From contig NZ_SNZR01000017.1 of the NCBI RefSeq assembly GCF_004363955.1, positions 62,001 through 126,000 of the forward strand: 64,000 bases of DNA, given 5' to 3'. Below the pieces are notes generated by a model. That model did not search any database and was not told the origin of the DNA. It was given only the letters and a program-made list of their open reading frames with translations. The first letter of the stretch is position 1; each line of letters opens with the position of its first letter. Both the position numbers and the translations under genes were made by a program. This document shows positions 17,527-26,734 of the stretch, in pieces. Source of the DNA: Enterovirga rhinocerotis (lineage in GTDB: Bacteria; Pseudomonadota; Alphaproteobacteria; Rhizobiales; Beijerinckiaceae).

Positions 17527-18720
17527 TCAGCGCAGGAAGCCGCGCAGCCGCCGAACCGCCTCGCGGCACACCTCCTCGCCTCCCGCGAAGGAGAGGCGGA
17601 GGTGGTGGCTTCCTTCCAGCGGGTCGAAATCGAGGCCCGGCGTCGCGGCGACGCCCGCCTCGTCCAGCATCCGCCGGCAGAAGGCGATGGAATCGTTCGT
17701 GAACCGGGCGACGTCGGCATAGAGATAGAAGGCGCCGTCGGCGGGATGGATCTCGGTGATGCCGAGACCGGGAAGCTCGCTCAGAAGAAGGCTCCGGGCG
17801 CGGGCATAATCCGCCTTCACCGCCTCCAGTTCCTCGGTCGCGTCGAAGGCCGCCACGGCCGCCACCTGCGAGAGATAGGGCGGCGAGATGTAGAGGTTCT
17901 GCGCGAGCCGCTCGATCGGCCGCACCAGCCGCTCCGGCACGACGACCCAGCCGATGCGCCAGCCCGTCATGCAGTAGTATTTCGAGAACGAGTTGATAAC
18001 GATCGCGTCGTCGTGGTGGCGGAGCGCCGTGTCGGCCGGCTCGCCATAGGTCAGGCCGTGATAGATCTCGTCGGAGACGAACCAGAGGCCGCGCTCCCGG
18101 CAGAGCCGGCCGAGGCTCGCGAGCCCGGCTCCGTCGATCATGGTCCCCGACGGGTTGGCCGGGCTCATGGCGAGGATCCCGGCGAGGGGCCCCGCACCGG
18201 CCGCTTCTGCGATAGCATCGGCGGTGAGACGCCAGCCGTCCTGCGCCCGCAGCGGGACGTCGAGCGCCGCGAGGTCGAGCGCGGCGAGGATGTTGCGATA
18301 GGCCGGATAGCCCGGCGCCGAGATCGCGACCGACGCACCCCTGTCGAACAGCGCGAGGAAGGCCAGCACGAACCCGGCCGACGAGCCGGTCGTCACGACG
18401 ACGCGATCGGGCGCGATCGAAAGGCCGTAGGCGTCGCGGTAATGACCGGCGATGCGCTCCCGCAGGGGCGCGATGCCGAGGGCATCCGTGTAGCCGATCC
18501 GGCCGTGATCGAGGGCGGCCCGCGCCGCCTCGATCACCGGCCGCGGCGCCGGGGCCGAGGGCTGGCCGACCTCCATATGCACGATGCTTTCGCCGGCCCG
18601 TTCCTTCGCGCCGGCGGCCGCAAGCACATCCATCGCGAGGAAGGGCTGCACCTGCGCGATACGTCGCGCCAGGGCCGGCCGCGAGCCGTCATCGCCTGCC
18701 CGATCACTCACATCCGCCAT
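17527..18720 (-). CDS. PLP-dependent aminotransferase, class I/II
   Basis: Fold-type I aminotransferase (397 aa). Seen: the PLP phosphate-binding region TTGSSAGF, the Asn of SPANPSGTM, the Asp-x-x-Tyr of VSDEIYHGLTYG, and the Schiff-base Lys in SFSKYYCMTGWRIGW, followed by the conserved Arg in the C-terminal domain (HHLRLSFA). It resembles AspC/ArAT-like and alanine/valine-type enzymes; amino-acid specificity cannot be assigned. ATG 18720 follows GATGAAGG. It lies 19 bp after the M13 peptidase gene on the same strand, so peptide hydrolysis and amino acid use may be co-expressed. Confidence 0.92.
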   Translation of the reverse strand: MADVSDRAGDDGSRPALARRIAQVQPFLAMDVLAAAGAKERAGESIVHMEVGQPSAPAPRPVIEAARAALDHGRIGYTDALGIAPLRERIAGHYRDAYGLSIAPDRVVVTTGSSAGFVLAFLALFDRGASVAISAPGYPAYRNILAALDLAALDVPLRAQDGWRLTADAIAEAAGAGPLAGILAMSPANPSGTMIDGAGLASLGRLCRERGLWFVSDEIYHGLTYGEPADTALRHHDDAIVINSFSKYYCMTGWRIGWVVVPERLVRPIERLAQNLYISPPYLSQVAAVAAFDATEELEAVKADYARARSLLLSELPGLGITEIHPADGAFYLYADVARFTNDSIAFCRRMLDEAGVAATPGLDFDPLEGSHHLRLSFAGGEEVCREAVRRLRGFLR

Positions 18721-18739
18721 CCTTCATCCGCCATCCGCC

Positions 18740-20764
18740 TCACCACAGGCGCACCCGCTTCTCGGGCGCGATGTACAGCGCATGGCCGGGGGTGACGCCG
18801 AAGGCCTCGTACCAGTCGTCGACGTTGCGGACGACCCCGTTGACGCGGGCGGCATGGGGCGGGTGCGGATCGGACACGACCTGGCTCCGCAGCCACTCGT
18901 CCGTCGCCTTGCCGCGCCATGATTGCGCGAAGCCGAGGAAGAACCGTTGCGTGCCGGTCAGGCCATCGATCACCGGCGCCTCGCGTCCGCCGAGCGACAG
19001 GCGGTACGCGTCGAGAGCGACGAGAAGGCCCCCGAGATCCGCGATGTTCTCGCCCATCGTCAGATCGCCGTTGACGAACAGGCCGGGCAGAACCTCGACG
19101 GCTCCGAACTGACGTCCGAGTTCGGCCGAGCGGCGCTCGAATTCGGCCGCATCGCGGGATGTCCACCAATCCGACAGCCGGCCGTGTCCGTCGAATTTGC
19201 GGCCGGTATTGTCGTATCCGTGGATCAGTTCGTGCGCGATCAGCATGCCGAGCGCACCGTAATTCACCGCGGGATCGGCCCGCCGATCGTAGAAGGGCGG
19301 CTGGATCTGGCCCGCGGGCAGCGTCACCGCATTGGCGCTCCACTCGTAGAAGGCGTTCACGGTCTGAGGCGTCGTATCCCAGTCCTCGCGATCGACCGGC
19401 CGGTCGAAACGGGCGACCTGACGGTCCCAGTCGTGCGCCATGGCCCGCTCGACATTGCCGACGAGATCGTCGCGCGCGATCCGCAGCGCGCCGTAATCGC
19501 GCCAGCGCGTGGGCCAGGCGAGCTGCGCCTCGAGACGCCGCAGCTTGTCCACGGCCTTCGTGCGCGTCGGCGTCTCCATCCAGTCGGTGCGCTCCAGACG
19601 CCGCGCGAGGGCCGTCCGGAGATGGCCGACCATCGTTTCGATCTCGCCCTTCAGGCCGGGCGGGACGTGACGTTCGACGTAGAGGCGACCGATCGCGTGC
19701 CCCATCGCCGCCTCGGTCGCGAGAACGCCGCGCCGCCAGCGCGGAGCGAGTTCCGACACGCCGTCGACGATGCCCCTGCGGAAGCGGAAATTCGCCTGGA
19801 CGAAGCGGTCGGACAGGAAGGGGGCCGCCCGGTCGAGCACATGGAAGGCCTGCCAGGCCCGCAGCACGGCCGCATCCGTCCGCCCCCAGATGGAGGCCAG
19901 CTCGAGGACGGCCGCACGTTCGAGCAGCACGATGCGATCGAGCTTCGCAAAGCCGCTCCGCGCAAGCATGTCCTGGATCGGCAAGCCCGTCTCCCGTGCG
20001 ACGGTCTCGGGATCGGTCGGGTTGAAGGTCTTCTCGGGATCGAGCCTGTCGGTCGCGTTCCAGCTCGCCTGGGCGAGCTCCGTCTCGAAGGCGAGGATGG
20101 CCGGCGCCATGCCGGCCGCGTTCTCCCACCCGGCGAAGCCGAGGAGTTCGGCGATATAGGCCGCATAGGCGGCCTTGGTGCTCGCGAACGCCGTCTCAAG
20201 ATAGTAGTCGCGATCAGGCAATCCGAGCCCGCGCTGCCCGAGATGCACGGCATGGCGATCCGGATCGCGCGAATCGGGATAGATATCGAGCGCGAGCAGC
20301 GTCATGCCGTGCCGGCGATGGCCATCGCCCTGCAGCCGGATGAGGTCGTCGCGGGTGGCGGCTGACCGGATCGCGTGAAGGTGGTCGGCGACGGGCGCGA
20401 GGTCGAGACGCTCCGCGCGACCGGAATCCATGAAGGCCGCGTAGAAGTCGACAAGCTTGCGCGCATCGGGTCGCAAAGCAGGGGCGATGTCACCCGGATT
20501 GGCCTCGAGAAGGAGGCGGGTCCGCCCCTCGACGCGGTCCATCATCGCGCGGTCGACGCCGGCCGAGGGCTTGTCGGACGGGATCGTCGTCCGGTCGAGC
20601 CAGCGGCCGTTGACGAAGCGGAAGAAGTCGCCCCCCGGCGCGACGGCCCGGTCCATGCCGGCGAGATCGACGCCCCAGGTCCCGTAGGGCGGCTCGGGCT
20701 CGAGGGCAGACGCCCCGAAACAGGTGGCCGCGACGGCAAGCGACAGAAGGACGAGGGAGCGCAT
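18740..20764 (-). CDS. M13-family zinc metallopeptidase (neprilysin/PepO-like)
   Basis: Exported oligopeptidase (674 aa, normal for M13). A Sec signal peptide (LVLLSLAVAATCFGASA) precedes the N-terminal M13_N domain (GGDFFRFVNGRWL). The catalytic site is HELIHGYD (HExxH, about residue 500) with the third zinc ligand in GENIADLGGL, and the substrate-binding NAFYEWSANAV segment lies before it. ATG 20764 follows GAGGAAAAG. Divergent from the DsbA-like gene and upstream of the aminotransferase in one likely operon. Confidence 0.95.
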   Translation of the reverse strand: MRSLVLLSLAVAATCFGASALEPEPPYGTWGVDLAGMDRAVAPGGDFFRFVNGRWLDRTTIPSDKPSAGVDRAMMDRVEGRTRLLLEANPGDIAPALRPDARKLVDFYAAFMDSGRAERLDLAPVADHLHAIRSAATRDDLIRLQGDGHRRHGMTLLALDIYPDSRDPDRHAVHLGQRGLGLPDRDYYLETAFASTKAAYAAYIAELLGFAGWENAAGMAPAILAFETELAQASWNATDRLDPEKTFNPTDPETVARETGLPIQDMLARSGFAKLDRIVLLERAAVLELASIWGRTDAAVLRAWQAFHVLDRAAPFLSDRFVQANFRFRRGIVDGVSELAPRWRRGVLATEAAMGHAIGRLYVERHVPPGLKGEIETMVGHLRTALARRLERTDWMETPTRTKAVDKLRRLEAQLAWPTRWRDYGALRIARDDLVGNVERAMAHDWDRQVARFDRPVDREDWDTTPQTVNAFYEWSANAVTLPAGQIQPPFYDRRADPAVNYGALGMLIAHELIHGYDNTGRKFDGHGRLSDWWTSRDAAEFERRSAELGRQFGAVEVLPGLFVNGDLTMGENIADLGGLLVALDAYRLSLGGREAPVIDGLTGTQRFFLGFAQSWRGKATDEWLRSQVVSDPHPPHAARVNGVVRNVDDWYEAFGVTPGHALYIAPEKRVRLW

Positions 20765-20999
20765 CAGCTTTTCCTCAGCAGGCCGGACGAAACGTCAAGA
20801 CGTCGCCCTTCGGCGACCGACAGAATCTGCATCGCGCGGGCTCGGCTGGATTCCGCCATCGTTTCGCCCGGTCGAGGGACCACAAGAATGCAACCCTGCT
20901 GTCGGGCGCGCGATTGACCTCGCCGCGCCTCGGCGATACCTCGCTCACACCGTCGGGATCGCGCCGCGCGCGCCCGGGCGGACTTTCGAAAGCCCTCGC
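20765..20999. other. Divergent intergenic region, M13 peptidase / DsbA-like
   Basis: 235 bp with no gene. A TTGACC at about 20923 faces the DsbA-like gene but lacks a good -10 element at usual spacing. Nothing else is convincing. Confidence 0.4.
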
Positions 21000-21779
21000 A
21001 TGCTCCTGAAACGCCGGCTTCGGCCTGCCATCCTGCTGATCGCGGCAGCTATCGGCCTCTCGGCGCCCTCGCTGGCCCAGACGCCGTCGCTCTTCTCGGC
21101 CGAGCAGCGCCGGGCGATCGAGGGCATCGTGCGGGAGTATCTCGTCACCAATCCCGAGGTGCTTCAGGAGGCGATCGTCGAACTCGAGAAGCGGCAGAAC
21201 GAGGCGCAGCGCAAGGCGCAGCAGGCCGCCCTCACCGAGGTCCGCGAAGCCGTCGTCTCCGCCAAGCACGGCGTCGTCGTGGGCAATGCCTCGGGCGACG
21301 TCACCCTGGTCGAATTCTTCGATTACAATTGCGGCTTCTGCAAACGCGCCCTCGGCGATCTGCGCGGCCTGATGAAGGCCGACGGCAAGCTGCGCGTCGT
21401 GCTCCGCGACCTGCCGGTGCTCGGCCCCGATTCGGTCGAGGCCTCGCGCGTCGCCATGGCCGCCAAGGCCCAGCTCAGCGGCGACCGCGCCTTCGAATAC
21501 CATGCCCGGCTTCTCGAGACGCGGGGCCGGATCGGCGGCGAACAGGCCCTCAAGCTCGCCAAGGAGATGGGGCTCGACGTCGCCCGCATCCAGCGCGACG
21601 TCAACGGAGCCGAGGTCCAGCAGGCCGTCGCCACCAACACCATGCTTGCCGAGCGCCTCGGCCTGACCGGAACGCCGGCCTATGTCGTCGGCGAAGAGGT
21701 CATCTCGGGCGCTGTCGGCATCGAACCTCTGCGCCAGGCCATCGAGACGGCGCGCAAATGCGGGAACGCGAGCTGTTGA
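21000..21779 (+). CDS. DsbA-family thiol oxidoreductase, ScsC/Com1-like
   Basis: Exported thioredoxin-fold protein (259 aa). The signal peptide is [18 protein letters not shown]; a helical, charged stalk (about residues 30-85) precedes the thioredoxin domain, as in trimeric ScsC/BdbD-like proteins. The active site is CGFC in [13 protein letters not shown], and the cis-Pro loop is [15 protein letters not shown] points to a disulfide oxidase or isomerase with a stalk that could mediate oligomerisation (inference). The open frame begins at 20724, but ATG 21000 gives the signal peptide. accB follows after 11 bp and may be read through from here. Confidence 0.88.
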   Translation: MLLKRRLRPAILLIAAAIGLSAPSLAQTPSLFSAEQRRAIEGIVREYLVTNPEVLQEAIVELEKRQNEAQRKAQQAALTEVREAVVSAKHGVVVGNASGDVTLVEFFDYNCGFCKRALGDLRGLMKADGKLRVVLRDLPVLGPDSVEASRVAMAAKAQLSGDRAFEYHARLLETRGRIGGEQALKLAKEMGLDVARIQRDVNGAEVQQAVATNTMLAERLGLTGTPAYVVGEEVISGAVGIEPLRQAIETARKCGNASC

Positions 21780-21790
21780 GTACGATCACG

Positions 21791-22288
21791 ATGAGCCGCC
21801 CTTCGGCCGGAGCCGACCAGGAGGCCGACACCTCCGCCTCTCGCCCCTTCGATCCCGACCTCGTGCGCGAGTTGGCCGGTCTTCTGGCCGAGACCGACCT
21901 CACCGAGATCGAAGTCGAGAAGGGCGATCTGCGCATCCGTGTGGCGCGCACGATTTCGGTCGTCGCCGCGGCCCCTGCCCCCGCCCCGATCGCGGCGCCG
22001 GCCGCCCTGGTCCCGGCCGCCGTCGATGCGGCGGCCAGCGCATCCGCACGGCATCCGGACGCGCTGACCTCCCCGATGGTCGGCACCGCCTATCGCCGTC
22101 CCTCCCCCGGCTCGCGCCCCTTCATCGAGGTGGGTTCGCCCGTGAAGGTCGGCGACAAGCTGCTCCTCATCGAGGCCATGAAGACCTTCAACGACATCGT
22201 CGCGACCCGCGCTGGCATCGTGACGGCGATCTATGTCGAGGACGGCCAGCCGGTCGAATACGGCGAACCTCTCGTGGCGATCGAATAG
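21791..22288 (+). CDS. accB: Biotin carboxyl carrier protein of acetyl-CoA carboxylase
   Basis: BCCP (165 aa), carrier of carboxybiotin in the first step of fatty acid synthesis. N-terminal helical segment [20 protein letters not shown] matches alphaproteobacterial AccB; an Ala/Pro linker (about residues 58-90) follows; the C-terminal biotinyl domain has the modified lysine in [10 protein letters not shown] and begins with [10 protein letters not shown]. Start ATG 21791 is preferred; an in-frame ATG at 21758 would overlap the DsbA-like gene and add 11 residues. It is followed by accC after 13 bp, the standard accBC pair; accA and accD are not in the window. Confidence 0.95.
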   Translation: MSRPSAGADQEADTSASRPFDPDLVRELAGLLAETDLTEIEVEKGDLRIRVARTISVVAAAPAPAPIAAPAALVPAAVDAAASASARHPDALTSPMVGTAYRRPSPGSRPFIEVGSPVKVGDKLLLIEAMKTFNDIVATRAGIVTAIYVEDGQPVEYGEPLVAIE

Positions 22289-22301
22289 TCGGATCCTGCG
22301 C

Positions 22302-23651
22302 GTGTTCGACAAGATCCTCATTGCCAATCGCGGCGAGATCGCGCTCCGCATCCTGCGGGCCTGCAAGGAACTCGGCATCGCGACGGTCGCCGTCCATTCC
22401 ACGGCCGATTCCGACGCGATGCATGTCCGCCTCGCCGACGAGAGCGTCTGCATCGGCCCCCCGCCGGCCCGCGAGAGCTATCTCAACATCCCGGCCCTGA
22501 TCGCCGCCTGCGAGATCACCGGCGCCGATGCGGTCCATCCCGGCTACGGCTTCCTCTCGGAGAATGCCCGCTTCGCCGAGATGCTGCGGGACCACAACAT
22601 CACCTTCATCGGCCCCAAGGCCGAGCATATCCGCATCATGGGCGACAAGATCGAGGCGAAGAAGACCGCCCGTCGTCTTGGCATCCCCTGCGTCCCCGGC
22701 TCCGACGGCGGCATCTCGGACGATGCCGAGGCGGCGCGCGTCGCCGCAGAGATCGGCTACCCCGTCCTGATCAAGGCGGCGGCGGGCGGCGGCGGACGCG
22801 GCATGAAGGTCGCCCGGACCGCCGAGGCCCTGCCCGACGCGCTCGCGACCGCCAAGGCCGAGGCCCTCGCCGCTTTCGGCGACGATGCCGTCTATCTCGA
22901 GAAGTATCTCGAGAAGCCGCGCCATATCGAGATCCAGGTCCTCGGCGACGGCCATGGCGGCGCGATCCATCTGGGCGAGCGGGATTGCTCGCTGCAGCGC
23001 CGACACCAGAAGGTCTGGGAGGAAGGCCCCTCGCCCGCCCTCAACGAGACCGAGCGGGCGACGATCGGCGAGACGGTCGCCAAGGCGATGCAGGAGCTCC
23101 GCTATTCGGGCGCCGGCACCGTCGAGTTCCTCTACGAGGACGGGCGCTTCTACTTCATCGAGATGAACACTCGCGTGCAGGTCGAGCATCCCGTCACGGA
23201 GATGATCACCGGCATTGACATCGTCAACGAGCAGATCCGGATCGCCGGCGGCAGCCGCCTCTCGGTCACGCAGGACGAGGTCAAGCTCTCGGGCCATGCC
23301 ATCGAGTGCCGCATCAACGCCGAGCATCCGACGACCTTCCGTCCGTCCCCCGGCGTCATCACCTATTTCCATCCGCCCGGAGGCCTCGGCGTCCGCGTCG
23401 ATTCGGCCGCCTTCCAGGGCTACCGCATCCCGCCGAACTACGATTCGCTCGTCGGCAAGCTGATCGTCCATGGCCGCAACCGGAACGAGTGCCTGATGCG
23501 GCTGCGGCGGGCGCTCGACGAGTTCGTCGTGGACGGGGTCGAGACGACCCTGCCGCTGTACCGCACCCTCGTGCGGAACCGCGACATCCAGAACGGTCAG
23601 TACGACATCCACTGGCTGGAGAACTTCCTCGCCGCGGACGGAGCCGCGTGA
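22302..23651 (+). CDS. accC: Acetyl-CoA carboxylase, biotin carboxylase subunit
   Basis: ATP-grasp enzyme (449 aa, the normal AccC length) that carboxylates biotin on AccB. Start is GTG 22302 ([17 protein letters not shown]), giving the classic N-terminus; upstream codons overlap accB. Seen: the glycine-rich ATP lid [13 protein letters not shown] (about residues 159-171), [13 protein letters not shown], the catalytic [14 protein letters not shown] region, and the C-terminal ECRINAEHP. The stop overlaps the next start as GTGA, so the small gene after it is translationally coupled. Confidence 0.96.
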   Translation: MFDKILIANRGEIALRILRACKELGIATVAVHSTADSDAMHVRLADESVCIGPPPARESYLNIPALIAACEITGADAVHPGYGFLSENARFAEMLRDHNITFIGPKAEHIRIMGDKIEAKKTARRLGIPCVPGSDGGISDDAEAARVAAEIGYPVLIKAAAGGGGRGMKVARTAEALPDALATAKAEALAAFGDDAVYLEKYLEKPRHIEIQVLGDGHGGAIHLGERDCSLQRRHQKVWEEGPSPALNETERATIGETVAKAMQELRYSGAGTVEFLYEDGRFYFIEMNTRVQVEHPVTEMITGIDIVNEQIRIAGGSRLSVTQDEVKLSGHAIECRINAEHPTTFRPSPGVITYFHPPGGLGVRVDSAAFQGYRIPPNYDSLVGKLIVHGRNRNECLMRLRRALDEFVVDGVETTLPLYRTLVRNRDIQNGQYDIHWLENFLAADGAA

Positions 23652-23917
23652 AGCGCCTTGCCATCGCCGCCGCGGCGGCGATGCTGCTCCTCGTCCCGGC
23701 GCCGACCGAGGCGCAGGTCCGCTTCGGGCCGAATGTCTCTATCGGCGGCTACGACTTCTCGCACCGCCGCTATCGCAGCGTCCAGGTCCGGCGCGTGAAG
23801 AGGCTCCGCGGCCCGCCGGGCTGCCGCGTCTATCCGCGCGGATCCTACCGCCGCGGCGACGGCACGCTCGTCCGCGGCCCGATCGAGCGCTGCAACCTGC
23901 CGGCTCGCCGCCGCTAA
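23648..23917 (+). CDS. Small exported basic protein, function unknown
   Basis: 89-aa protein starting at GTG 23648, whose start overlaps the accC stop by 4 bp (GTGA). A signal peptide (residues 1-23, [20 protein letters not shown]) is followed by a mature part of about 66 residues rich in Arg, Gly and Tyr, with two Cys (PPGCRVYP and IERCNLP) that could form a disulfide in the periplasm. I do not recognise a domain. The coupling suggests expression with fatty acid synthesis genes, but relatedness of function is not implied. Confidence 0.72.
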   Translation: MKRLAIAAAAAMLLLVPAPTEAQVRFGPNVSIGGYDFSHRRYRSVQVRRVKRLRGPPGCRVYPRGSYRRGDGTLVRGPIERCNLPARRR

Positions 23918-23929
23918 CGAGGCCTCGCC

Positions 23930-24547
23930 ATGCGCCCCTATCCCGATCCGTTCTATCCCGTCGTCGACAGCGTGGACTGGGTCCGCCGTCTCGCGGCGCT
24001 CGGGGTCGGCACGGTGCAGATCCGGGCGAAGGACCTCGCTCCCGCCGCCGCGCTCGCCCTCGTGCGCGAGGCCCTGGCCGCGAGCGCCGGCACCTCGACC
24101 CGGCTCGTCGTCAACGATTACTGGGAGGCCGCCATCGAGGCGAAGGCGGAGCACCTTCATCTCGGCCAGGAAGACCTCGCGGAAGCCGATATCGGCGCCA
24201 TCCGGCGGGCCGGCATGACCCTCGGAATCTCGACCCATGACGAGGCGGAGCTCGACACCGCCCTCGCCGTCGACCCCGACTACATCGCCCTCGGCCCGAT
24301 CTATTTCACGACCCTGAAGGCCATGCGCTTCGATCCACAGGGGCTCGACCGGATCGGGGAATGGAAGAAGCGGATCGGCTCGGTGCCGCTCGTCGCGATC
24401 GGCGGCATCACGCTCGAGAAGGGCGCCGGGGTGTTCGAGGCCGGCGCCGACACGATCGCCGTCGTCAGCGACGTGACGCAGAATGCCGATCCCGAGGCCC
24501 GCGTGCGCGACTGGCTCGCGCTCGGCAAGCGGTATCGAAAGGGTTGA
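23930..24547 (+). CDS. thiE: Thiamine phosphate synthase, Hyphomicrobiales ThiE type
   Basis: 205-aa TIM barrel joining the thiazole and pyrimidine precursors to thiamine phosphate. Motifs: TVQIRAKDLA near residue 27, LVVNDYWEAAIEAKAEHLHLGQEDLAEAD, LGISTHDEAEL, ALGPIYFTTLKAM, and the phosphate-binding VAIGGITLEKG. The VNDYW and GPIYxTxLK variants belong to the ThiE form that rhizobia carry in thiCOGE. Here it stands apart from any other thi gene, after accBC. A TenI-like role cannot be excluded, but the conserved Asp and Lys positions favour a synthase. No TPP riboswitch is visible upstream. Confidence 0.85.
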   Translation: MRPYPDPFYPVVDSVDWVRRLAALGVGTVQIRAKDLAPAAALALVREALAASAGTSTRLVVNDYWEAAIEAKAEHLHLGQEDLAEADIGAIRRAGMTLGISTHDEAELDTALAVDPDYIALGPIYFTTLKAMRFDPQGLDRIGEWKKRIGSVPLVAIGGITLEKGAGVFEAGADTIAVVSDVTQNADPEARVRDWLALGKRYRKG

Positions 24548-24664
24548 CGCGGCCGGCGGACGGACGAAATCCGGCCAGCGATGCATTTCGGCAACATATC
24601 GACAATTCGCTGAAATGCTTTGGCCGGGACCCCGCATCGGCCAGAGGGTAGCGCCGCGTTACGC

Positions 24665-24691
24665 TTAATGCTCTCTTAAACCGTAGCTTAA
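24665..24691 (+). promoter_or_regulatory. Candidate CtrA-binding box upstream of rlpA
   Basis: TTAA (24665-24668), 7 nt, TTAA (24676-24679) is an exact match to the alphaproteobacterial CtrA consensus TTAA-N7-TTAA. A third TTAA (24688-24691) follows inside a direct repeat CTTAAACC-GTAG-CTTAAACC. Regulation by CtrA is inferred. Confidence 0.5.
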
Positions 24692-24716
24692 ACCTTGATT
24701 CGACTGTCGCTATAGG
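24688..24716 (+). promoter_or_regulatory. Candidate promoter of rlpA-family gene
   Basis: TATAGG (24711-24716) lies 17 bp after TTAAAC (24688-24693). The -35 is poor, as expected for a promoter needing an activator, and the CtrA-like box overlaps and precedes it. The remaining bases to ATG 24798 form a leader with no visible structure. Confidence 0.35.
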
Positions 24717-24797
24717 ACGTCGTGATCCATCCACAAGCCGGCTGCTTTTGCTCCGCAGCCCTCTTGAACCGCGCTGTACGGCCCTGGACAATGAACC

Positions 24798-25721
24798 ATG
24801 GCCAAGAAAGCCCTGCTCATCTGGTGCGCTGGAAGCGCGGTCGTGTGCGGCAGCGCCGCGCTGGCGACGACGTCCCTCTGGCGCGAACCCGTTCCCGCCG
24901 TGCAGACCGCCGCCGTCTCGCCGCCCGTCGTCGCCGCACTCGAAATCGAAGCCCCCGACCTGCCTCCGCAACTGATGGGCTTCGAGGCCGTCGAACCGGG
25001 CGCGGGAGCCTTCCCGCCGGTCGGCACGATCTCCTTCTTTGAGCCCGCGGCCGAGCGGGCTGGTCGCCTCTTCCGCCCCTCCCTCGGACCCGACAGCGTC
25101 GGCCCCCTCGCGGCGCTCGAACAGAATGCCGCTGTCGCGCCGGCTTCCGCCGAGGCCCCGACGGCCGGCGAGTCTCCCGCCATTCAGCCGCCGCCGCGCC
25201 CGGACTTCGCGGAAATCGTCGCCGAAGACGTTTCGAGCCGCGATCCTCGCCTCGCCGTGCGCCCCCCGCCGCGGCCGGGCTTCACCCTGGCGAGCATCGA
25301 GCCGGTCGCGAAGCCCATCACGGAGGTCGCGCCCGCCCAGCCGGCACCCGGCTTCTCCGAACAGCGCTCCTCGCCGTGGTCCCTCGGCTCGGCCTTCCGT
25401 GCGCCGGAGGCGGCTGCGAGGCCCGAACGCGTCATGCATGCAGGGGTCGCCTCCTGGTACGGTCCGCGCTTCCACGGCCGCAAGACCGCGAGCGGCGAGC
25501 GCTTCAACCAGAACGACATGACGGCCGCGCACCGCACCCTGCCCTTCGGCACGCGCGTGAAGGTGGTCGACGAGACGACGGGCCGTTCGGTCGTCGTGCG
25601 CATCAATGACCGCGGCCCGTTCGCGCATGGCCGTGTGATCGATCTGTCCAAGGCGGCGTCGGAGGCGCTCGGCATGGGCGGTCGCGGCGTCGCCCGGGTG
25701 ACGCTCGTCGCCGCGAACTGA
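24798..25721 (+). CDS. rlpA: RlpA-family septal ring protein / lytic transglycosylase-like
   Basis: 307 aa. A membrane-spanning or signal segment ([18 protein letters not shown], residues 6-23) is followed by a long Pro/Ala/Glu-rich linker (to about residue 210) and a C-terminal double-psi beta-barrel RlpA domain: [19 protein letters not shown], the catalytic-type Asp of [16 protein letters not shown], and VRINDRGPF with [11 protein letters not shown]. RlpA relatives cleave naked glycan strands at division sites. I do not see a canonical lipobox nor a SPOR domain, so septal targeting, if any, uses the linker. Expression is likely cell-cycle linked through the upstream CtrA-like box. Confidence 0.88.
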   Translation: MAKKALLIWCAGSAVVCGSAALATTSLWREPVPAVQTAAVSPPVVAALEIEAPDLPPQLMGFEAVEPGAGAFPPVGTISFFEPAAERAGRLFRPSLGPDSVGPLAALEQNAAVAPASAEAPTAGESPAIQPPPRPDFAEIVAEDVSSRDPRLAVRPPPRPGFTLASIEPVAKPITEVAPAQPAPGFSEQRSSPWSLGSAFRAPEAAARPERVMHAGVASWYGPRFHGRKTASGERFNQNDMTAAHRTLPFGTRVKVVDETTGRSVVVRINDRGPFAHGRVIDLSKAASEALGMGGRGVARVTLVAAN

Positions 25722-25727
25722 GGCGGA

Positions 25728-25745
25728 GCCGGCCGAACGGCCGGC
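25728..25745. terminator. Hairpin between convergent rlpA and DehI-like gene
   Basis: GCCGGCC (25728-25734), loop GAAC, GGCCGGC (25739-25745): perfect 7-bp GC stem in the 26-bp gap between two stops. No T-run. Confidence 0.55.
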
Positions 25746-25747
25746 CG

Positions 25748-26587
25748 TCAACGCCCCAGCAGGGTCCGCATGGCCATGCCCATGACCGTCATGCGCCCGA
25801 TCATCAGACCGGTGAAATCGTCGATCGAGGCCAGGGCACGCGCCCGGGACGCCGCGTCGAGCTCGATCGGCCCCGGGGCGAGCATGGGCAGGAGTTCGCC
25901 AGCCGCGATCCCGCGCCCCTCCGCCACCAACGCCCGCTGCGCCGTCTGGAGCAGCCCCGCCCGGTCGTGCGGCAGCAGGGCGGCATAGGCGACCGCCATG
26001 AAGGCGGGCCAATGGGCGAGATGGCGATAGAGGCTCGCGATCGCCTCGTTCGCGCCAAGACGGCCGAGTTGATCAAAATCCCGGACGAGCCGCCCAAGGG
26101 ACGGCGGCATGCCGTCCAAGGCCGGCAGGGGCGGAACCCCGACAGCCGCGATACGAACCGCAGCCGGGGTCGGCAGGCGGGGGGCGGACGCCCTGCCATT
26201 CTCTCCGCGCAGGAGGATGCCGGCCGTCGCGAGCGCGAGGAAGTTGGTCGAATTGGCGCGGTTGTAGTCGTCGATCAGCGCCCCGATCCGGGCGCGGGCG
26301 GCTGCGTCGACGCCGGCGCAATCCCACATCGCCTCGGACAGCGTCTCGATCCCCGGCACCCGCGCGGCTTGCCGGAGGTCCTCCGCCCGTCCGCCGAGTT
26401 CGTCGGACAGATAGAGCGGCCGCATCCGGGTCCAGACGGCGGGCAGCGCGCCGGGAATGGTCGCGAGATGGCGCCAGATCAGGTTGACGAAGGGAACGCC
26501 GAGCGTCGCCCGCAGGTCGGCGAAAAGCTCCGCCGTCTCGCCCGTCGCCTGGTCTTCCCCGACGGCCGCAATCGGATCGACGCTCAT
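25748..26587 (-). CDS. DehI-like (halocarboxylic acid dehalogenase family) protein
   Basis: 279 aa, no signal peptide, mostly alpha-helical. The opening EDQATGETAELFADLRATLGVPFVNLIWRHLATIPGAL and a similarly placed second half (RLVRDFDQLGRLGANEAIASLYRHLAHWPAF) give the internal pseudo-repeat (xxxLYRHLAxxPxx) characteristic of DehI-type proteins. DehI proper hydrolyses both enantiomers of 2-haloacids; many chromosomal relatives are uncharacterised and may act on other substrates, so dehalogenase activity is not claimed. ATG 26587 follows GGGAGGAG. Stands alone, 147 bp from the neighbouring lyase gene on the same strand. Confidence 0.55.
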   Translation of the reverse strand: MSVDPIAAVGEDQATGETAELFADLRATLGVPFVNLIWRHLATIPGALPAVWTRMRPLYLSDELGGRAEDLRQAARVPGIETLSEAMWDCAGVDAAARARIGALIDDYNRANSTNFLALATAGILLRGENGRASAPRLPTPAAVRIAAVGVPPLPALDGMPPSLGRLVRDFDQLGRLGANEAIASLYRHLAHWPAFMAVAYAALLPHDRAGLLQTAQRALVAEGRGIAAGELLPMLAPGPIELDAASRARALASIDDFTGLMIGRMTVMGMAMRTLLGR

Positions 26588-26734
26588 GTCTCCTCCCTTA
26601 TCGTTGCCCCGCTTCTCCCCGTGACAGGTGGCGAAGTCCAGTCTCGCGTCGGAGGGAAGGCGATCCGACGCGGCGCGTGCGGCTCTCGCCCGGGCGGCAC
26701 GCCACGTCGCCCGCCCCGGGCCGGTCGTGACGGG

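Noticed and set aside
18711-18737. Short direct repeat CATCCGCCATC near the aminotransferase start
   Set aside because: Two copies only; reads as chance duplication around the ribosome-binding site of the gene.
23918-23929. TPP riboswitch before thiE
   Set aside because: Only 12 bp separate thiE from the preceding gene, and no THI-box is visible upstream of accB.
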